Positions 1-8,010 of a stretch of DNA of 18,739 bases are shown here, piece after piece (position 1 is the stretch's first letter; each line of letters opens with the position of its first letter). The notes under the pieces are model-generated. The model saw nothing but the letters and a program-made list of their open reading frames with translations. It searched no databases and was not told where the DNA came from. The translations under genes were made by a program, and so were the position numbers. This DNA comes from Phycisphaerae bacterium (GTDB lineage Bacteria > Planctomycetota > Phycisphaerae > JAAYCJ01): NCBI GenBank assembly GCA_012514125.1, contig JAAZAW010000211.1:1-18739 (forward strand), given 5' to 3'.

Positions 1-1344
1 AAAGCTGTTCCCGGGCTCGGCGGTATTTTTTGCATTACCGCCAGTGAGTTTCATACTCATTGTTATTCACACTATCCCAAACGAGATCGCACCCACAGCA
101 TCAAGGAATTCAACGACTGGGCCAGGGCGGATTTTGTCTGTCCGCGATGCGCCGAGCGAAGTCCGGTCGAGGTGACGGCGGAAGTCATTGAATTGCTCAA
201 TCGCGGTGTCAAACGGGCCAACCCCAAGGCGGATGTGATTGCCTGGACGTGGAGCTGGTCGATTCTTGAAGACGATCCGCAGAAGGAGTTGATCGGACGA
301 TTGCCGAAGGACGTTATTTTGATGTCCGATTGGGAACGCGGCGGCAGTAAAAAAGTTTGCGGCAAGACGTTTATCGTCGATGAATACAGTTTGTCGATGC
401 CCGGACCTTCACCGCGATATAAAAAGCAATTGGCATTGGCGAAACACAGAGGGATGCGCATGATGGCTAAGCTTCAGTTCGGCGCGACGCACGAGCTGGC
501 GGCGGTGCCGTATCTGCCGTTGCCGCATCTGCTGGCGAAGAAATTTGAGGGGCTGCGAAAACACAAGGTTGACGGCTATCTGGCTTGTTGGATATTTGGG
601 GGCGAAGTTTCGCCTATGACCCGGCTGGCGGGGTTGATGTCGCAGAAGAAATGCGTTTGCGCCGCCGACGCCGTCGATCAGGTCGCCAGAGAGACGTTTG
701 GCGAACAAAGTGCCGATGCCGTTGTCCGGGCTTGGAAGAAATTTGCCCAGGCGTGGCAGGAATATCCGTTCAGCATTCCGTTTTTATATTATGGCCCGAT
801 GAATTATGCGACGGCGTATCCGTTGTCGCTGGATATGAAGAAAGTTCCGTTGATTCCGGGTTGGCTTGAATTGCCGCGAGACAAAAAAGGGCATCTGGCG
901 GTGGGGGACAATCTTGACGGCTGGATCGATCCGTTTACGCCGACGCTCTTGGTTCGGGCGTTTACCGCACTTCGAAAAAAATGGGACGAGGGTGTGGCGA
1001 TTCTCGAAAAAGCGACTCAAGGCGACTCCGAAAATCGTTCGCTTAAGCTTGAAAGGAACCTGGCGAAACATATTTCGCTGGTTGTCGCCAGTACGATGAA
1101 TATTGTGAGGTTTTATCCGCTATATCGTAAGTATCGGCAGGCGAAAAAAGCCGATGAGAAGGCAAAATTATTGAAACAGATCCGTAAACTTTTCGAAAAT
1201 GAGTTGGAGAACGCCATTCAGGATCGGGAACTGGTGAAATTCGATTCCCGTCTGGGCTATCACGCCGAAGCTTATTGTAATCTGTATACGCTCGACGATT
1301 TTGATTACAAAATCCAACGGCTTAAATCAATTTTGCGGAAATAA
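1..1344 (+). CDS. Glycoside-hydrolase-like protein, 5' end outside the window
   Basis: The reading frame is open from base 1 to the TAA at 1342-1344, giving 447 visible residues with the N-terminus cut off. A GTG at 172 is in frame, but conserved-looking sequence lies upstream of it, so the true start is before the window. The visible part begins with a strand ending in ITASEF, then a Cys-Tyr-Ser-His segment, a CPRC pair, and the stretch VIAWTWSW. That pattern resembles uncharacterised TIM-barrel proteins of Planctomycetes and Lentisphaerae that are related to hexosaminidase-type glycoside hydrolases. I cannot name the family or assign a catalytic residue. The C-terminal third is Lys/Arg-rich and probably helical. 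The gene converges on the UroD-like gene and shares its terminator hairpin. The nearby AraC regulator suggests a carbohydrate-related role, which is inference only. Confidence 0.7.
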   Translation, partial: KAVPGLGGIFCITASEFHTHCYSHYPKRDRTHSIKEFNDWARADFVCPRCAERSPVEVTAEVIELLNRGVKRANPKADVIAWTWSWSILEDDPQKELIGRLPKDVILMSDWERGGSKKVCGKTFIVDEYSLSMPGPSPRYKKQLALAKHRGMRMMAKLQFGATHELAAVPYLPLPHLLAKKFEGLRKHKVDGYLACWIFGGEVSPMTRLAGLMSQKKCVCAADAVDQVARETFGEQSADAVVRAWKKFAQAWQEYPFSIPFLYYGPMNYATAYPLSLDMKKVPLIPGWLELPRDKKGHLAVGDNLDGWIDPFTPTLLVRAFTALRKKWDEGVAILEKATQGDSENRSLKLERNLAKHISLVVASTMNIVRFYPLYRKYRQAKKADEKAKLLKQIRKLFENELENAIQDRELVKFDSRLGYHAEAYCNLYTLDDFDYKIQRLKSILRK

Positions 1345-1348
1345 AATA

Positions 1349-1377
1349 GCCCGCAATCTCTTGATGAAATTGCGGGC
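1349..1377. terminator. Bidirectional hairpin between convergent genes
   Basis: GCCCGCAAT at 1349-1357 pairs perfectly with ATTGCGGGC at 1369-1377 around an 11-nt loop. It starts 4 nt after the stop of the upstream gene and lies 25 nt beyond the stop of the convergent UroD-like gene. On the minus strand it is followed by TATTTTATTT and on the plus strand by GGGTAATTTT, so it fits the minus-strand gene better and may serve both. Confidence 0.65.
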
Positions 1378-1402
1378 GGGTAATTTTCGAAAAAAGTTCT
1401 GA

Positions 1403-2512
1403 TTAGCCCCAGCGGTAGGCTTCGTCGAACATGGCCAGGACGTTTTCGAGTTTGCTGTAGTTGACGAGCGTGTTGCCGGTGCCGAAGGCGTATCGGCCTT
1501 TGGGCATGCAGTGGTTGAGAATTTCACGCGCTCGACGGCGAAGGGTGGCTTCATCGGCACGGGCGAGCAGATCGACATCCAGACCGCCCAGAAGGCCGAT
1601 ACGGCTTGAATAACGATCATAGAATTGTTCCACCGGGCAGATTGCATCTTCGTAAGAATGTTTGGCGTCGATCTTCACATCGTCGATCAGATCGTCCATG
1701 ATGGCGTTGAGATTGCCGCAGGAATGCAGGAAATAGACTTTGTTATTTGCGTGGGCCAGATCGGTGAGCATCTTGTGGCCCGGCAGGGCGTGCGTTCGGA
1801 TGAAATCGGGCGAAAACAATGTGCCGCTGCGGAAACCCATATCGTCGCCCTGGAAAAAGCCGACGAGATTTTTCAGGCCGACCACCCGGCGATAAATATC
1901 GACAAGGATTTCACGGGTTCGATCAAAAACGGTCTTGACGAGTTCGGGGTCGTCGTAGACCATCATCGATAAGGATTCATAGCCGATGAGGACATCCGAA
2001 GGCATCTCGAGGAACCCTCCGGTTGGGCAGACCATCATGCCCATCCCCTCGGGAAGATTTCTGTCGACGAACTCATACATCCAGAGATCTTCATCCTTGA
2101 CCGTCGGCCAGGGATATTTTTCATAATCCTCCCAGGATTGGATCGGTCCGCCTGTTGAATTGATCCAGCCGCGATCATTTTGGCTTAGTTCGGAGGTATT
2201 TTTTGAAAAGAGGGTATTTTCTGGAAATTCCACACCGCCGATAACGCGGATGTAATCGTAGCCCATGCGATGCCAGTATTCGATCTGGCAGAGCAGGTGT
2301 TTTTCCATCTGGACCCGGTCGGGGGATGAATCGACCCATGTTTTTTCGAAGACATGCTCGGTGATCCATTTCATGATTTCCGGATCGGCAAAAAGTTCCG
2401 CCAACAGAACCCGTTGGGGAGTTTTTTTACCGGTGATTACTTCGAGAAAATGTTGAATGTTCGGCTGGGGGTTTGCGATCTGTTTTTTAATGCTTTCGGG
2501 TATAGCGGACAT
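1403..2512 (-). CDS. Uroporphyrinogen decarboxylase (UroD)-family protein, probable corrinoid/methyl-transfer type
   Basis: This is a 369-residue protein. The start at 2512 is chosen because CAGGAG lies 6 nt upstream; the frame extends further upstream to 3007 but only as an antisense shadow of the AraC gene. UroD-fold features include GGFLEMPSD (165-173), QGDDMGF (221-227) and LGGLDVDLL (308-316). HSCGN (263-267) supplies His263 and Cys265, and Cys335 lies 70 residues later. That His-x-Cys...Cys layout matches the zinc site of methylcobamide:coenzyme M methyltransferases (MtaA/MtbA) and is not a feature of heme-pathway HemE. The family is often expanded in Planctomycetes and Lentisphaerae beside sugar-degradation genes, and most members have unknown substrates. 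The divergent AraC gene 114 bp away is its likely regulator. Family assignment is secure; the methyl-transfer role is inferred. Confidence 0.88.
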   Translation of the reverse strand: MSAIPESIKKQIANPQPNIQHFLEVITGKKTPQRVLLAELFADPEIMKWITEHVFEKTWVDSSPDRVQMEKHLLCQIEYWHRMGYDYIRVIGGVEFPENTLFSKNTSELSQNDRGWINSTGGPIQSWEDYEKYPWPTVKDEDLWMYEFVDRNLPEGMGMMVCPTGGFLEMPSDVLIGYESLSMMVYDDPELVKTVFDRTREILVDIYRRVVGLKNLVGFFQGDDMGFRSGTLFSPDFIRTHALPGHKMLTDLAHANNKVYFLHSCGNLNAIMDDLIDDVKIDAKHSYEDAICPVEQFYDRYSSRIGLLGGLDVDLLARADEATLRRRAREILNHCMPKGRYAFGTGNTLVNYSKLENVLAMFDEAYRWG

Positions 2513-2548
2513 TGTGATCTCCTGAATAAAACTTTTCCAATGAACTCC

Positions 2549-2581
2549 TTGAATTATGCCATAAAAAAATGGTATTGTCTT
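2549..2581. promoter_or_regulatory. Overlapping divergent promoters with an inverted-repeat operator
   Basis: The 114-bp gap between the UroD-like and AraC genes holds TGCCAT (2557-2562), six A's, and ATGGTA (2569-2574), a near-perfect inverted repeat. For the minus strand, AAGACA (2581-2576) and CATAAT (2558-2553) are 17 bp apart. For the plus strand, TTGAAT (2549-2554) and TATTGT (2573-2578) are 18 bp apart. Each hexamer has 4 or 5 of 6 consensus bases. The repeat sits between and partly over both sets, as expected for a site that controls both genes. The promoters are weak matches and unproven. Confidence 0.4.
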
Positions 2582-2626
2582 TGGATGAAACGACGAATAT
2601 GTATCTGAATCGCTTTGGAGGTTGAC

Positions 2627-3592
2627 ATGCGCACAATCCATGATTCGATGCCCGGAATGACTCAGGATATTGAGATATTGCACTATATACGCCCATATAT
2701 TCGGCATTGCGGCAATCGGCGACGATTGGCCTGGGTGATGAGGAATCGCTGTCTGCTCGACTATCTGCTTGTCTATATCGCCGAAGGTGTCGGGCGGTTT
2801 GAAGTTGCCGGAAAATCGTATGACGCTCAGGCGGGCGATCTTTTCTGGATTCCGCCGGGCGTAACGCATGAAATGGAAGGGTTCCGGCCAAGTATGGTAT
2901 GCCCTTATGTTCATTTCGATCTGATCTATCGGCCCGAGGTGAGCCACTGGGATTTCAGTATTCCCGAAGGTATGACGGATCTGAGCGAATTTCAACCGTT
3001 GATGCACCCGCCCATGACAGGGACGCCCTTCGAGAAACTTTGCGGGAAAATCACCGCCTACAACAACCAGCGAGTGGGAAACCTGATCGATGAAATCTGC
3101 CTTGAAGCTGCCCGTGCCCAGCCTTATGCCTTTCTTCGCCTTTCAGGGTTGATGATGGAGATTCTGGCGGAGATTTTAAGAGGCCGTCTCGGGTTTCCGC
3201 ACCAACACGACGAACACGTTCCCTTGCTGGAAAAGGCGGCGGAATACCTTCGAACCCATAGCCATCGGGATGTGACGATTGAAGAGGCTTCAGAGGTCGG
3301 CGGTTTGTCGCCGAGTTATTTTCGTTATCTGTTTTCGCTGCATTACCATTGTTCTCCGCGAGAATATCTGGCGCGCACACGGATGCGAAAAGCCAGAGAG
3401 TTGATGATGGGGTCGAATCTGAATCTCTCGCAAATCGCCGCCCAGACCGGTTTCGCGACGGTTCACAGTTTTTCTCGCACCTTTAAAAGGCTCGAGGGAA
3501 TTTCGCCCAGTGAATATCGAAGCTGCGGGCAATCGGTCACCCGAGTCGAAGGCCGAAAACCGTTTGTTGTCGAATCTTCGACGGAAAAATGA
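2627..3592 (+). CDS. AraC-family transcriptional regulator with N-terminal cupin
   Basis: A 321-residue cytoplasmic DNA-binding protein. The ATG at 2627 is chosen because GGAGG (2617-2621) precedes it by 5 nt; an in-frame TTG at 2615 overlaps that site and is unlikely. Residues about 45-100 look like a cupin sensor domain (GDLFWIPPGVTHEM at 70-83, then YVHFDL). Residues about 205-300 form the double helix-turn-helix: SPSYFRYLFS after the first turn, then LSQIAAQTGF and HSFSRTFKRLEGISPSEYR, which is the classic AraC C-terminal signature. The family usually senses sugars or sugar-derived molecules through the cupin and activates a neighbouring gene. The divergent UroD-like gene, and possibly the glycoside-hydrolase-like gene beyond it, are the likely targets. 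The ligand is unknown. Confidence 0.92.
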   Translation: MRTIHDSMPGMTQDIEILHYIRPYIRHCGNRRRLAWVMRNRCLLDYLLVYIAEGVGRFEVAGKSYDAQAGDLFWIPPGVTHEMEGFRPSMVCPYVHFDLIYRPEVSHWDFSIPEGMTDLSEFQPLMHPPMTGTPFEKLCGKITAYNNQRVGNLIDEICLEAARAQPYAFLRLSGLMMEILAEILRGRLGFPHQHDEHVPLLEKAAEYLRTHSHRDVTIEEASEVGGLSPSYFRYLFSLHYHCSPREYLARTRMRKARELMMGSNLNLSQIAAQTGFATVHSFSRTFKRLEGISPSEYRSCGQSVTRVEGRKPFVVESSTEK

Positions 3593-3681
3593 AAATTCAT
3601 GACGATGGAGTTTTTGAAAATCATCCCGGCGTCTCTATTTTGAACAGAGTTCTGCAATCCTTCGCCGGATTTCCGCAAGGC

Positions 3682-4758
3682 TTACTTCTCGCCCATCTGC
3701 CTTCGCAAATTCTCGAAAACCTCTTCAACGTCCACCGCCGCCAGACACGCCGCCGTTCCCTCTTTCTCCACCTTCGAACAAATTTTCTTGTAACAAGGCG
3801 AACACGCCAGCCCCGTCTTGACAACACCCTCTTCTTTCCGATAAGGTCCCGTCCGTTTCGCGTTCGTAGGTCCGATGATCGCCGTCACACACTTGCCCAT
3901 CGCCGCCGCCATGTGCATAGGCCCCGAATCATTACAAACCACCGCCCCCGCCTTCTCGATCACCGCAAGCAACTCCGGCAGTGTCGTCAATCCCGTAAAA
4001 TTCACCACGCCTTTCCCCGCGTTTTTCTCCACAATCACATCCGCCAGCTTCATTTCTCCACGCCCGCCGATCAGCACAACACGCCGCCCCAGTTCCGTCA
4101 CAATCTTCCCCGCAAGCTCCGCGAAATTCTCCACCGCCCATCGTTTCGACGACCATGTCCCACCCGGCGCAATCGCCACAAACTCATCCGCCTCCACGTT
4201 TTGTTCCGCCAACAGTTCTCCAACCCGCCGCCGCGCATCTTCATGAATATAAATCGGAAACTCAGGCTCCGAAAAATCAATCTTCAACAACTCCCCAACC
4301 GCCCCGATCCGATCCACGATATGCGTATTGCGATCTCTCGCCGGCATACGGTGCGTATAAAAAATCCACCCCATCTCCCGTTTCTCGCCAGGCCCGATCC
4401 GCACCTTCGCACCGCTAGCCCACGAAAAAAAACCGCTCCGAAACAATCCCTGCAAATCCACCACCAGATCATATTTCGCCGACCGAAGCGATTTCAGAAA
4501 CTTCAAAAACCGTCGCGTCACAACCCAGCTAAGCCCCAGATACCCAAATCGTTTTCGATCAAACGGAATCACCTCGTCGATCATCGGATGCCCCATCAGC
4601 AAATCCTGCAAATGTTTCGCCACCATCCATGAAATCCGCGCCCCCGGATATCGCCTTCTCAACCCCGCCAATATCGGCAGCGCACAAATAATATCCCCAG
4701 CCGCCGAAGGCTTGATAATCAAAATATTGTTAAACTCACGCTCTTGAATCTTCACCAT
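3682..4758 (-). CDS. Glycosyltransferase family 9 protein, heptosyltransferase-like (WaaC/WaaF type)
   Basis: A 358-residue cytosolic GT-B enzyme expected to transfer heptose from ADP-heptose to the lipopolysaccharide core. The start at 4758 is placed where homology should begin (ILIIKPSAAGDI, residues 12-23); an in-frame ATG at 4812 falls inside a perfect hairpin and adds an atypical hydrophobic tail. The ribosome site is weak (GGTGAG). Visible family features are DLQGLFRSG (101-109), APGGTWSSKRW (197-207), VVLIGGRGE, and the ADP-binding CNDSGPMHMAAAMG (275-288). A Cys cluster follows (C319, C322, C327, C338) of the CxPCxxxxC type common in WaaF relatives. It lies downstream of the double kinase gene on the same strand. 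The exact acceptor, and heptose I versus II, cannot be told from sequence. Confidence 0.87.
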   Translation of the reverse strand: MVKIQEREFNNILIIKPSAAGDIICALPILAGLRRRYPGARISWMVAKHLQDLLMGHPMIDEVIPFDRKRFGYLGLSWVVTRRFLKFLKSLRSAKYDLVVDLQGLFRSGFFSWASGAKVRIGPGEKREMGWIFYTHRMPARDRNTHIVDRIGAVGELLKIDFSEPEFPIYIHEDARRRVGELLAEQNVEADEFVAIAPGGTWSSKRWAVENFAELAGKIVTELGRRVVLIGGRGEMKLADVIVEKNAGKGVVNFTGLTTLPELLAVIEKAGAVVCNDSGPMHMAAAMGKCVTAIIGPTNAKRTGPYRKEEGVVKTGLACSPCYKKICSKVEKEGTAACLAAVDVEEVFENLRRQMGEK

Positions 4759-4787
4759 CAAACTCACCAAAAAACATAAACCACTCA

Positions 4788-4823
4788 AAAAGCAGGGTGG
4801 ATATTCATCCATGAATATCCACC
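4788..4823 (-). terminator. Perfect 13-bp hairpin between the kinase and GT9 genes
   Basis: GGTGGATATTCAT (4796-4808) and its exact reverse complement (4811-4823) are separated by two bases. Reading the minus strand, the stem is followed by CCTGC and then TTTTT, and it begins 22 nt after the kinase stop codon. This is a good intrinsic-terminator or attenuator shape. It implies that the GT9 gene is either partly uncoupled from the kinase or has its own promoter in the roughly 30 nt that remain. Confidence 0.6.
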
Positions 4824-4845
4824 ATTTCGTTTCGATCTCGTCAAA

Positions 4846-6699
4846 TTACTTCCCCTGATTTCGCTCCACCGCAATCTTTCGCCAAAGTTTCTTCCAATCA
4901 GGCCTGCCGCTTCCGAATTGCGTCAAATACGCCTTAAGAAATCGCGCCCGATCCGTCCGCGTTACATACTCGCTGTAATCCACGCAATAGGACAATCGAA
5001 CTATCGCCCTGAGTTGGTCTCTTTCCGTCTTGCGCCCATCGATCTTCAACGCGTCCAGATCGATCACAATGACCCGAATGTCTTTCGCCGGCTGTCCTTT
5101 ATATTCAAAGGTCATATTTTGCAACAGAATATTCACACCCTTCATGTCCCGATGAGTAAACCCGTTAAAATCCATCTTCCTCATCAGCGTCGCCAGCTGC
5201 TCCGTAATCACGCTCTTGAATTCCCCGCGTTTCTCAACAGGAATCTCCCCCAGCGTATTCATCATAAACGCCCGCAAATTCGTCGAAGGTTTCACCTCTT
5301 CCGTCACCAGCATCGTCTCAAAAACCACAGGCCCGATCCGGCGTTCCAGCACCGCCAAAGGCTTGGCCACCGCCATCCCCCGATGAATCATCGCATACCC
5401 CGCCTTCCACGCGCGAATCGCCCGAGACTTCCGAAAACAGTTTCGTATCATTCCCAAAAAGCTTTTATTCACCTGCCGTTTGATCACCACGCTGACCGAC
5501 TTATCGCCCAATGTCAACATCCCTCGACAAATCAGCGTCCCCGACGACTTTTTCAACGGCAAACTCTCCCCCGCAAATCGCTCCATCACCGCCTGAGGGT
5601 CCTTAAACGCCTTCCGCCAATCCTTCGCCCGAAATTCCATCCCGCTCGCCGGCGAATATTCCAGCGGATGTTTCGTCTTCAAAAAAAAGTGACCTTGCCA
5701 GTGATGCCCGAGCCTCAAAAATTCAAAATATTTCGTCCGACGCATCGTCCGGCGATCTCGCGATGCCATCAGCTTCGCCGCATGCTGATACGCCGCGTCC
5801 TCCATCATCTTCGCCCAATGCTTAAACGTCCCTTGCCCCCACCGGCTCCCCTCATCCCCCGCCATCGCGCATCGATACTCCATATACCGCTTCAAAAGCC
5901 GCATCCGCTGCGTCAGCGTCGCATTCAACCGAAACCACTGGTTCAACTGCGCCAAATTATAAATCGCCTCTCGATCCGAAACGTCCTTCCCGATCCGAAC
6001 GCTCTGCAAATCCACCAGACAAACCCTGGGCCGACACGACTCCAGAACCTCCACCAGCAAATTCCCCGGATGTAAATCCGAATGCGATATCCCCGACTGA
6101 TGTGCCTTCGCCAAAAGTTCCGCCAGTGAATCTTCAAGCTCCGATATCCGATTCTGATATTCCGACACACCAAAACCCCGAAGCGACTCCCAATAATCGT
6201 TCAACGGTATCGCTTTGCGGATACTCTCCGTAATCAGCAAACAATCCAGCCGACCCGTCCCCCCCCGCGCCACCGCATACGACACAGGCCTGACGCAATC
6301 CACCCCATGCTCAAACGCATACCGCGCCACCCGCCATTCCTTAATACACTCAGGCCCACGTAAAAAACGCTTCACCTTCCACCGTCTGCCGTTCCGATAG
6401 TAATACTTCGCGTAATATTCCTTCCCCCCAACCTGGACCCGCCAAACCCGACGAAGCGCATTTTCCTTCACCAACTCCGCCTGACGAAACGTCTCAGGCT
6501 CCGTCCAGTCCAGACGATCCGCCTTCAAATCGTTCGCCACCGTCGCCTCGGAAAATTCCCACCTCAGCCCATCGCCCCGCGCACACCTTCCCCCACCGGC
6601 AGAGCAATCCTCTACAACAATATTCTCGCTACTATTCAATTCTTTCACATTCATGAACCAAATATCCCCACCTGGGCCAAAGGAGGGTTCCATTATCAT
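4846..6699 (-). CDS. Protein with two tandem lipopolysaccharide-kinase (WaaP/InaA-like) domains
   Basis: A 617-residue cytoplasmic protein with two kinase-like halves. Domain 1 (about 80-300) has Lys98 in YYAKYY, an αC-type Glu121, HSDLHPGN (206-213) and VDLQS (229-233). Domain 2 (about 385-600) has Lys407 in SVVIKRQ, AW at 430-431 in the αC position as in many WaaP relatives, HRDMKGVN (516-523) and VIDLDA (545-550). Each half keeps a nucleotide-binding Lys, a catalytic Asp and a metal-binding Asp, so both could be active. WaaP-like kinases phosphorylate core heptose or Kdo, and the downstream heptosyltransferase fits that role. Typical members are single-domain and about 250-300 residues, so this is a duplication or fusion. 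The start is uncertain: ATGs at 6699, 6693 and 6654 all lack a good ribosome site, and domain 1 begins well after all of them. Confidence 0.82.
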   Translation of the reverse strand: MIMEPSFGPGGDIWFMNVKELNSSENIVVEDCSAGGGRCARGDGLRWEFSEATVANDLKADRLDWTEPETFRQAELVKENALRRVWRVQVGGKEYYAKYYYRNGRRWKVKRFLRGPECIKEWRVARYAFEHGVDCVRPVSYAVARGGTGRLDCLLITESIRKAIPLNDYWESLRGFGVSEYQNRISELEDSLAELLAKAHQSGISHSDLHPGNLLVEVLESCRPRVCLVDLQSVRIGKDVSDREAIYNLAQLNQWFRLNATLTQRMRLLKRYMEYRCAMAGDEGSRWGQGTFKHWAKMMEDAAYQHAAKLMASRDRRTMRRTKYFEFLRLGHHWQGHFFLKTKHPLEYSPASGMEFRAKDWRKAFKDPQAVMERFAGESLPLKKSSGTLICRGMLTLGDKSVSVVIKRQVNKSFLGMIRNCFRKSRAIRAWKAGYAMIHRGMAVAKPLAVLERRIGPVVFETMLVTEEVKPSTNLRAFMMNTLGEIPVEKRGEFKSVITEQLATLMRKMDFNGFTHRDMKGVNILLQNMTFEYKGQPAKDIRVIVIDLDALKIDGRKTERDQLRAIVRLSYCVDYSEYVTRTDRARFLKAYLTQFGSGRPDWKKLWRKIAVERNQGK

Positions 6700-6716
6700 T
6701 TCTCAGTCAAACAAAT

Positions 6717-6745
6717 ATTATAAAGTCTCACTCTCACGGTTGCAA
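6717..6745 (-). promoter_or_regulatory. Candidate sigma-70-type promoter for the double-kinase gene
   Basis: On the minus strand TTGCAA (6745-6740) is followed after 17 bp by a consensus TATAAT (6722-6717). Transcription would begin near 6710. That gives a leader of about 10 nt to the ATG at 6699, or about 55 nt to the ATG at 6654. Confidence 0.55.
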
Positions 6746-6813
6746 CTCCATACTCTTTTCCGTAAACTATTCCTGTTGTGATGCCTGACGTATTTTCCCG
6801 GCACACCTTAATT

Positions 6814-6842
6814 CTGTCATTCCCGCCAAAACGGGAATCCAG
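6814..6842. repeat. Short palindromic intergenic repeat, copy A
   Basis: ATTCCCG (6819-6825) and CGGGAAT (6832-6838) form a hairpin inside a unit starting CTGTCAT and ending ATCCAG. This is the widespread REP-like intergenic element whose translation on the minus strand reads LDSRFGGND. A second copy in the same orientation lies at 8011-8039. Confidence 0.75.
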
Positions 6843-6883
6843 ACTTTTTAATTTTGCACTTTTCACTAAACAGGAGCAAAAAA

Positions 6884-7966
6884 ATGTCCAAACGCGTAAC
6901 ACTCATCACCGGCGACGGCACAGGCCCCGAACTCGCTCAAGCCACCCGCCGTTGTATCGACGCCACCGGCGCTCAAATCGAATGGGACATCCAACCCGCC
7001 GGTATCGATATCATGCAAACCGAAGGCACACCCTTGCCCGAACGCACCATCGAATCGGTCAAAACCAACCGCGTCGCCATCAAAGCGCCCATCACCACCC
7101 CGGTCGGCACGGGCTTCCGTTCCGTCAACGTCTTCCTCCGGCAATGCCTCGACCTCTACGCCTGCGTCCGGCCCTGCAAAACCTACAAGGGCGTCCGCAC
7201 CTACTTCGGAAACGTCGATCTCGTCATCGTCCGTGAAAACACCGAAGACCTCTACGCCGGTATCGAATTCGAAAAATCAAAATCCGAAACCCTCGAACTC
7301 ATCGACTGGCTCAACAAACACAGCTCACGAAAAATCAGCCCAAACGCCGGTATCAGCATCAAACCCATCAGCGTCGAAGGAACCGAACGCATCGTCAAAT
7401 ATGCCTTCGACTACGCCCGTCAGCATAACCGCAAAAAAGTCACCTCCGTCCACAAAGCCAACATCATGAAACACACCGACGGACTCTGGCTCGAAATCTC
7501 ACGAGAAGTCGCCAAACAATACCCCGACATCGAATTTGAAGATCGAATCGTGGACAACATGTGTATGCAGCTCGTCCAGAAACCCGAACTCTACGACGTC
7601 CTGGTCCTCCCCAATCTCTACGGCGATATCCTCAGCGATCTCGCCGCCGGTCTCGTCGGCGGACTCGGCGTCGCCCCCGGGGCCAACATCGGCAAAGACG
7701 GTGCCGTCTTCGAAGCCACCCATGGCTCCGCCCCAAAATACAAAGGACAAAATAAAGTCAACCCAATCGCCATGATCCTCTCCGGAAAACTCATGCTCGA
7801 ATACATGGGATTTACCAAAGAAGCCCAGATTATCGAAAACGCCGTCGCCGAAGTCATCGCCGAAGGCAAAGACGTCACCTACGACATGAAGCCCGACCGC
7901 AACGACCCCACCGCCGTCGGAACGCAGGAAATGGCCGACGCCGTCATCAAAAAAATGAAACGCTAA
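6884..7966 (+). CDS. icd: Isocitrate dehydrogenase (isocitrate/isopropylmalate dehydrogenase family)
   Basis: A 360-residue cytoplasmic TCA-cycle enzyme that oxidises isocitrate to 2-oxoglutarate. The ATG at 6884 has CAGGAG 7 nt upstream. Substrate-site residues are visible: Ser80, Asn82 and Arg86 in the SVNVFLRQCLDLYA region, Arg96, Arg117 and Tyr124, catalytic Lys191 (HKANIMK), and metal-binding Asp224, Asp248 and Asp252. The Ser-x-Asn-x3-Arg pattern is that of isocitrate rather than isopropylmalate dehydrogenases. It is shorter than E. coli Icd (416 residues), as in the NAD-type group, yet at the cofactor loop it has Lys285-Tyr286, Val292 and Tyr333, which match the NADP-selecting residues of E. 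coli Icd; the matching Arg is Pro337. Cofactor choice is therefore open. The gene stands alone, with its own terminator. Confidence 0.93.
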   Translation: MSKRVTLITGDGTGPELAQATRRCIDATGAQIEWDIQPAGIDIMQTEGTPLPERTIESVKTNRVAIKAPITTPVGTGFRSVNVFLRQCLDLYACVRPCKTYKGVRTYFGNVDLVIVRENTEDLYAGIEFEKSKSETLELIDWLNKHSSRKISPNAGISIKPISVEGTERIVKYAFDYARQHNRKKVTSVHKANIMKHTDGLWLEISREVAKQYPDIEFEDRIVDNMCMQLVQKPELYDVLVLPNLYGDILSDLAAGLVGGLGVAPGANIGKDGAVFEATHGSAPKYKGQNKVNPIAMILSGKLMLEYMGFTKEAQIIENAVAEVIAEGKDVTYDMKPDRNDPTAVGTQEMADAVIKKMKR

Positions 7967-7978
7967 AACCTAAAAATT

Positions 7979-8008
7979 AAAGGGCGGGGACCTATCCCCG
8001 CCCTTTTT
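7979..8008 (+). terminator. Strong Rho-independent terminator of icd
   Basis: AAAGGGCGGGGA (7979-7990) pairs perfectly with TCCCCGCCCTTT (7995-8006) across a 4-nt loop and runs into TTTTT (8004-8008). It begins 12 nt after the icd stop. Confidence 0.93.
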
Positions 8009-8010
8009 CT

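Noticed and set aside
2513..3007. N-terminal extension of the UroD-like frame
   Set aside because: It runs antisense through the AraC gene, and a good ribosome site marks the start at 2512.
3589..4632. Long plus-strand frame of 347 codons
   Set aside because: It is antisense to the GT9 gene, with Arg/His/Pro-rich composition from the C-rich plus strand and no recognisable motif.
4918..6075. Long plus-strand frame of 385 codons
   Set aside because: It is antisense to the tandem kinase gene and has the same low-complexity Arg/His/Pro composition.
6696..6902. Minus-strand frame containing LDSRFGGND
   Set aside because: It is the translation of the short palindromic repeat, often misannotated as a protein.
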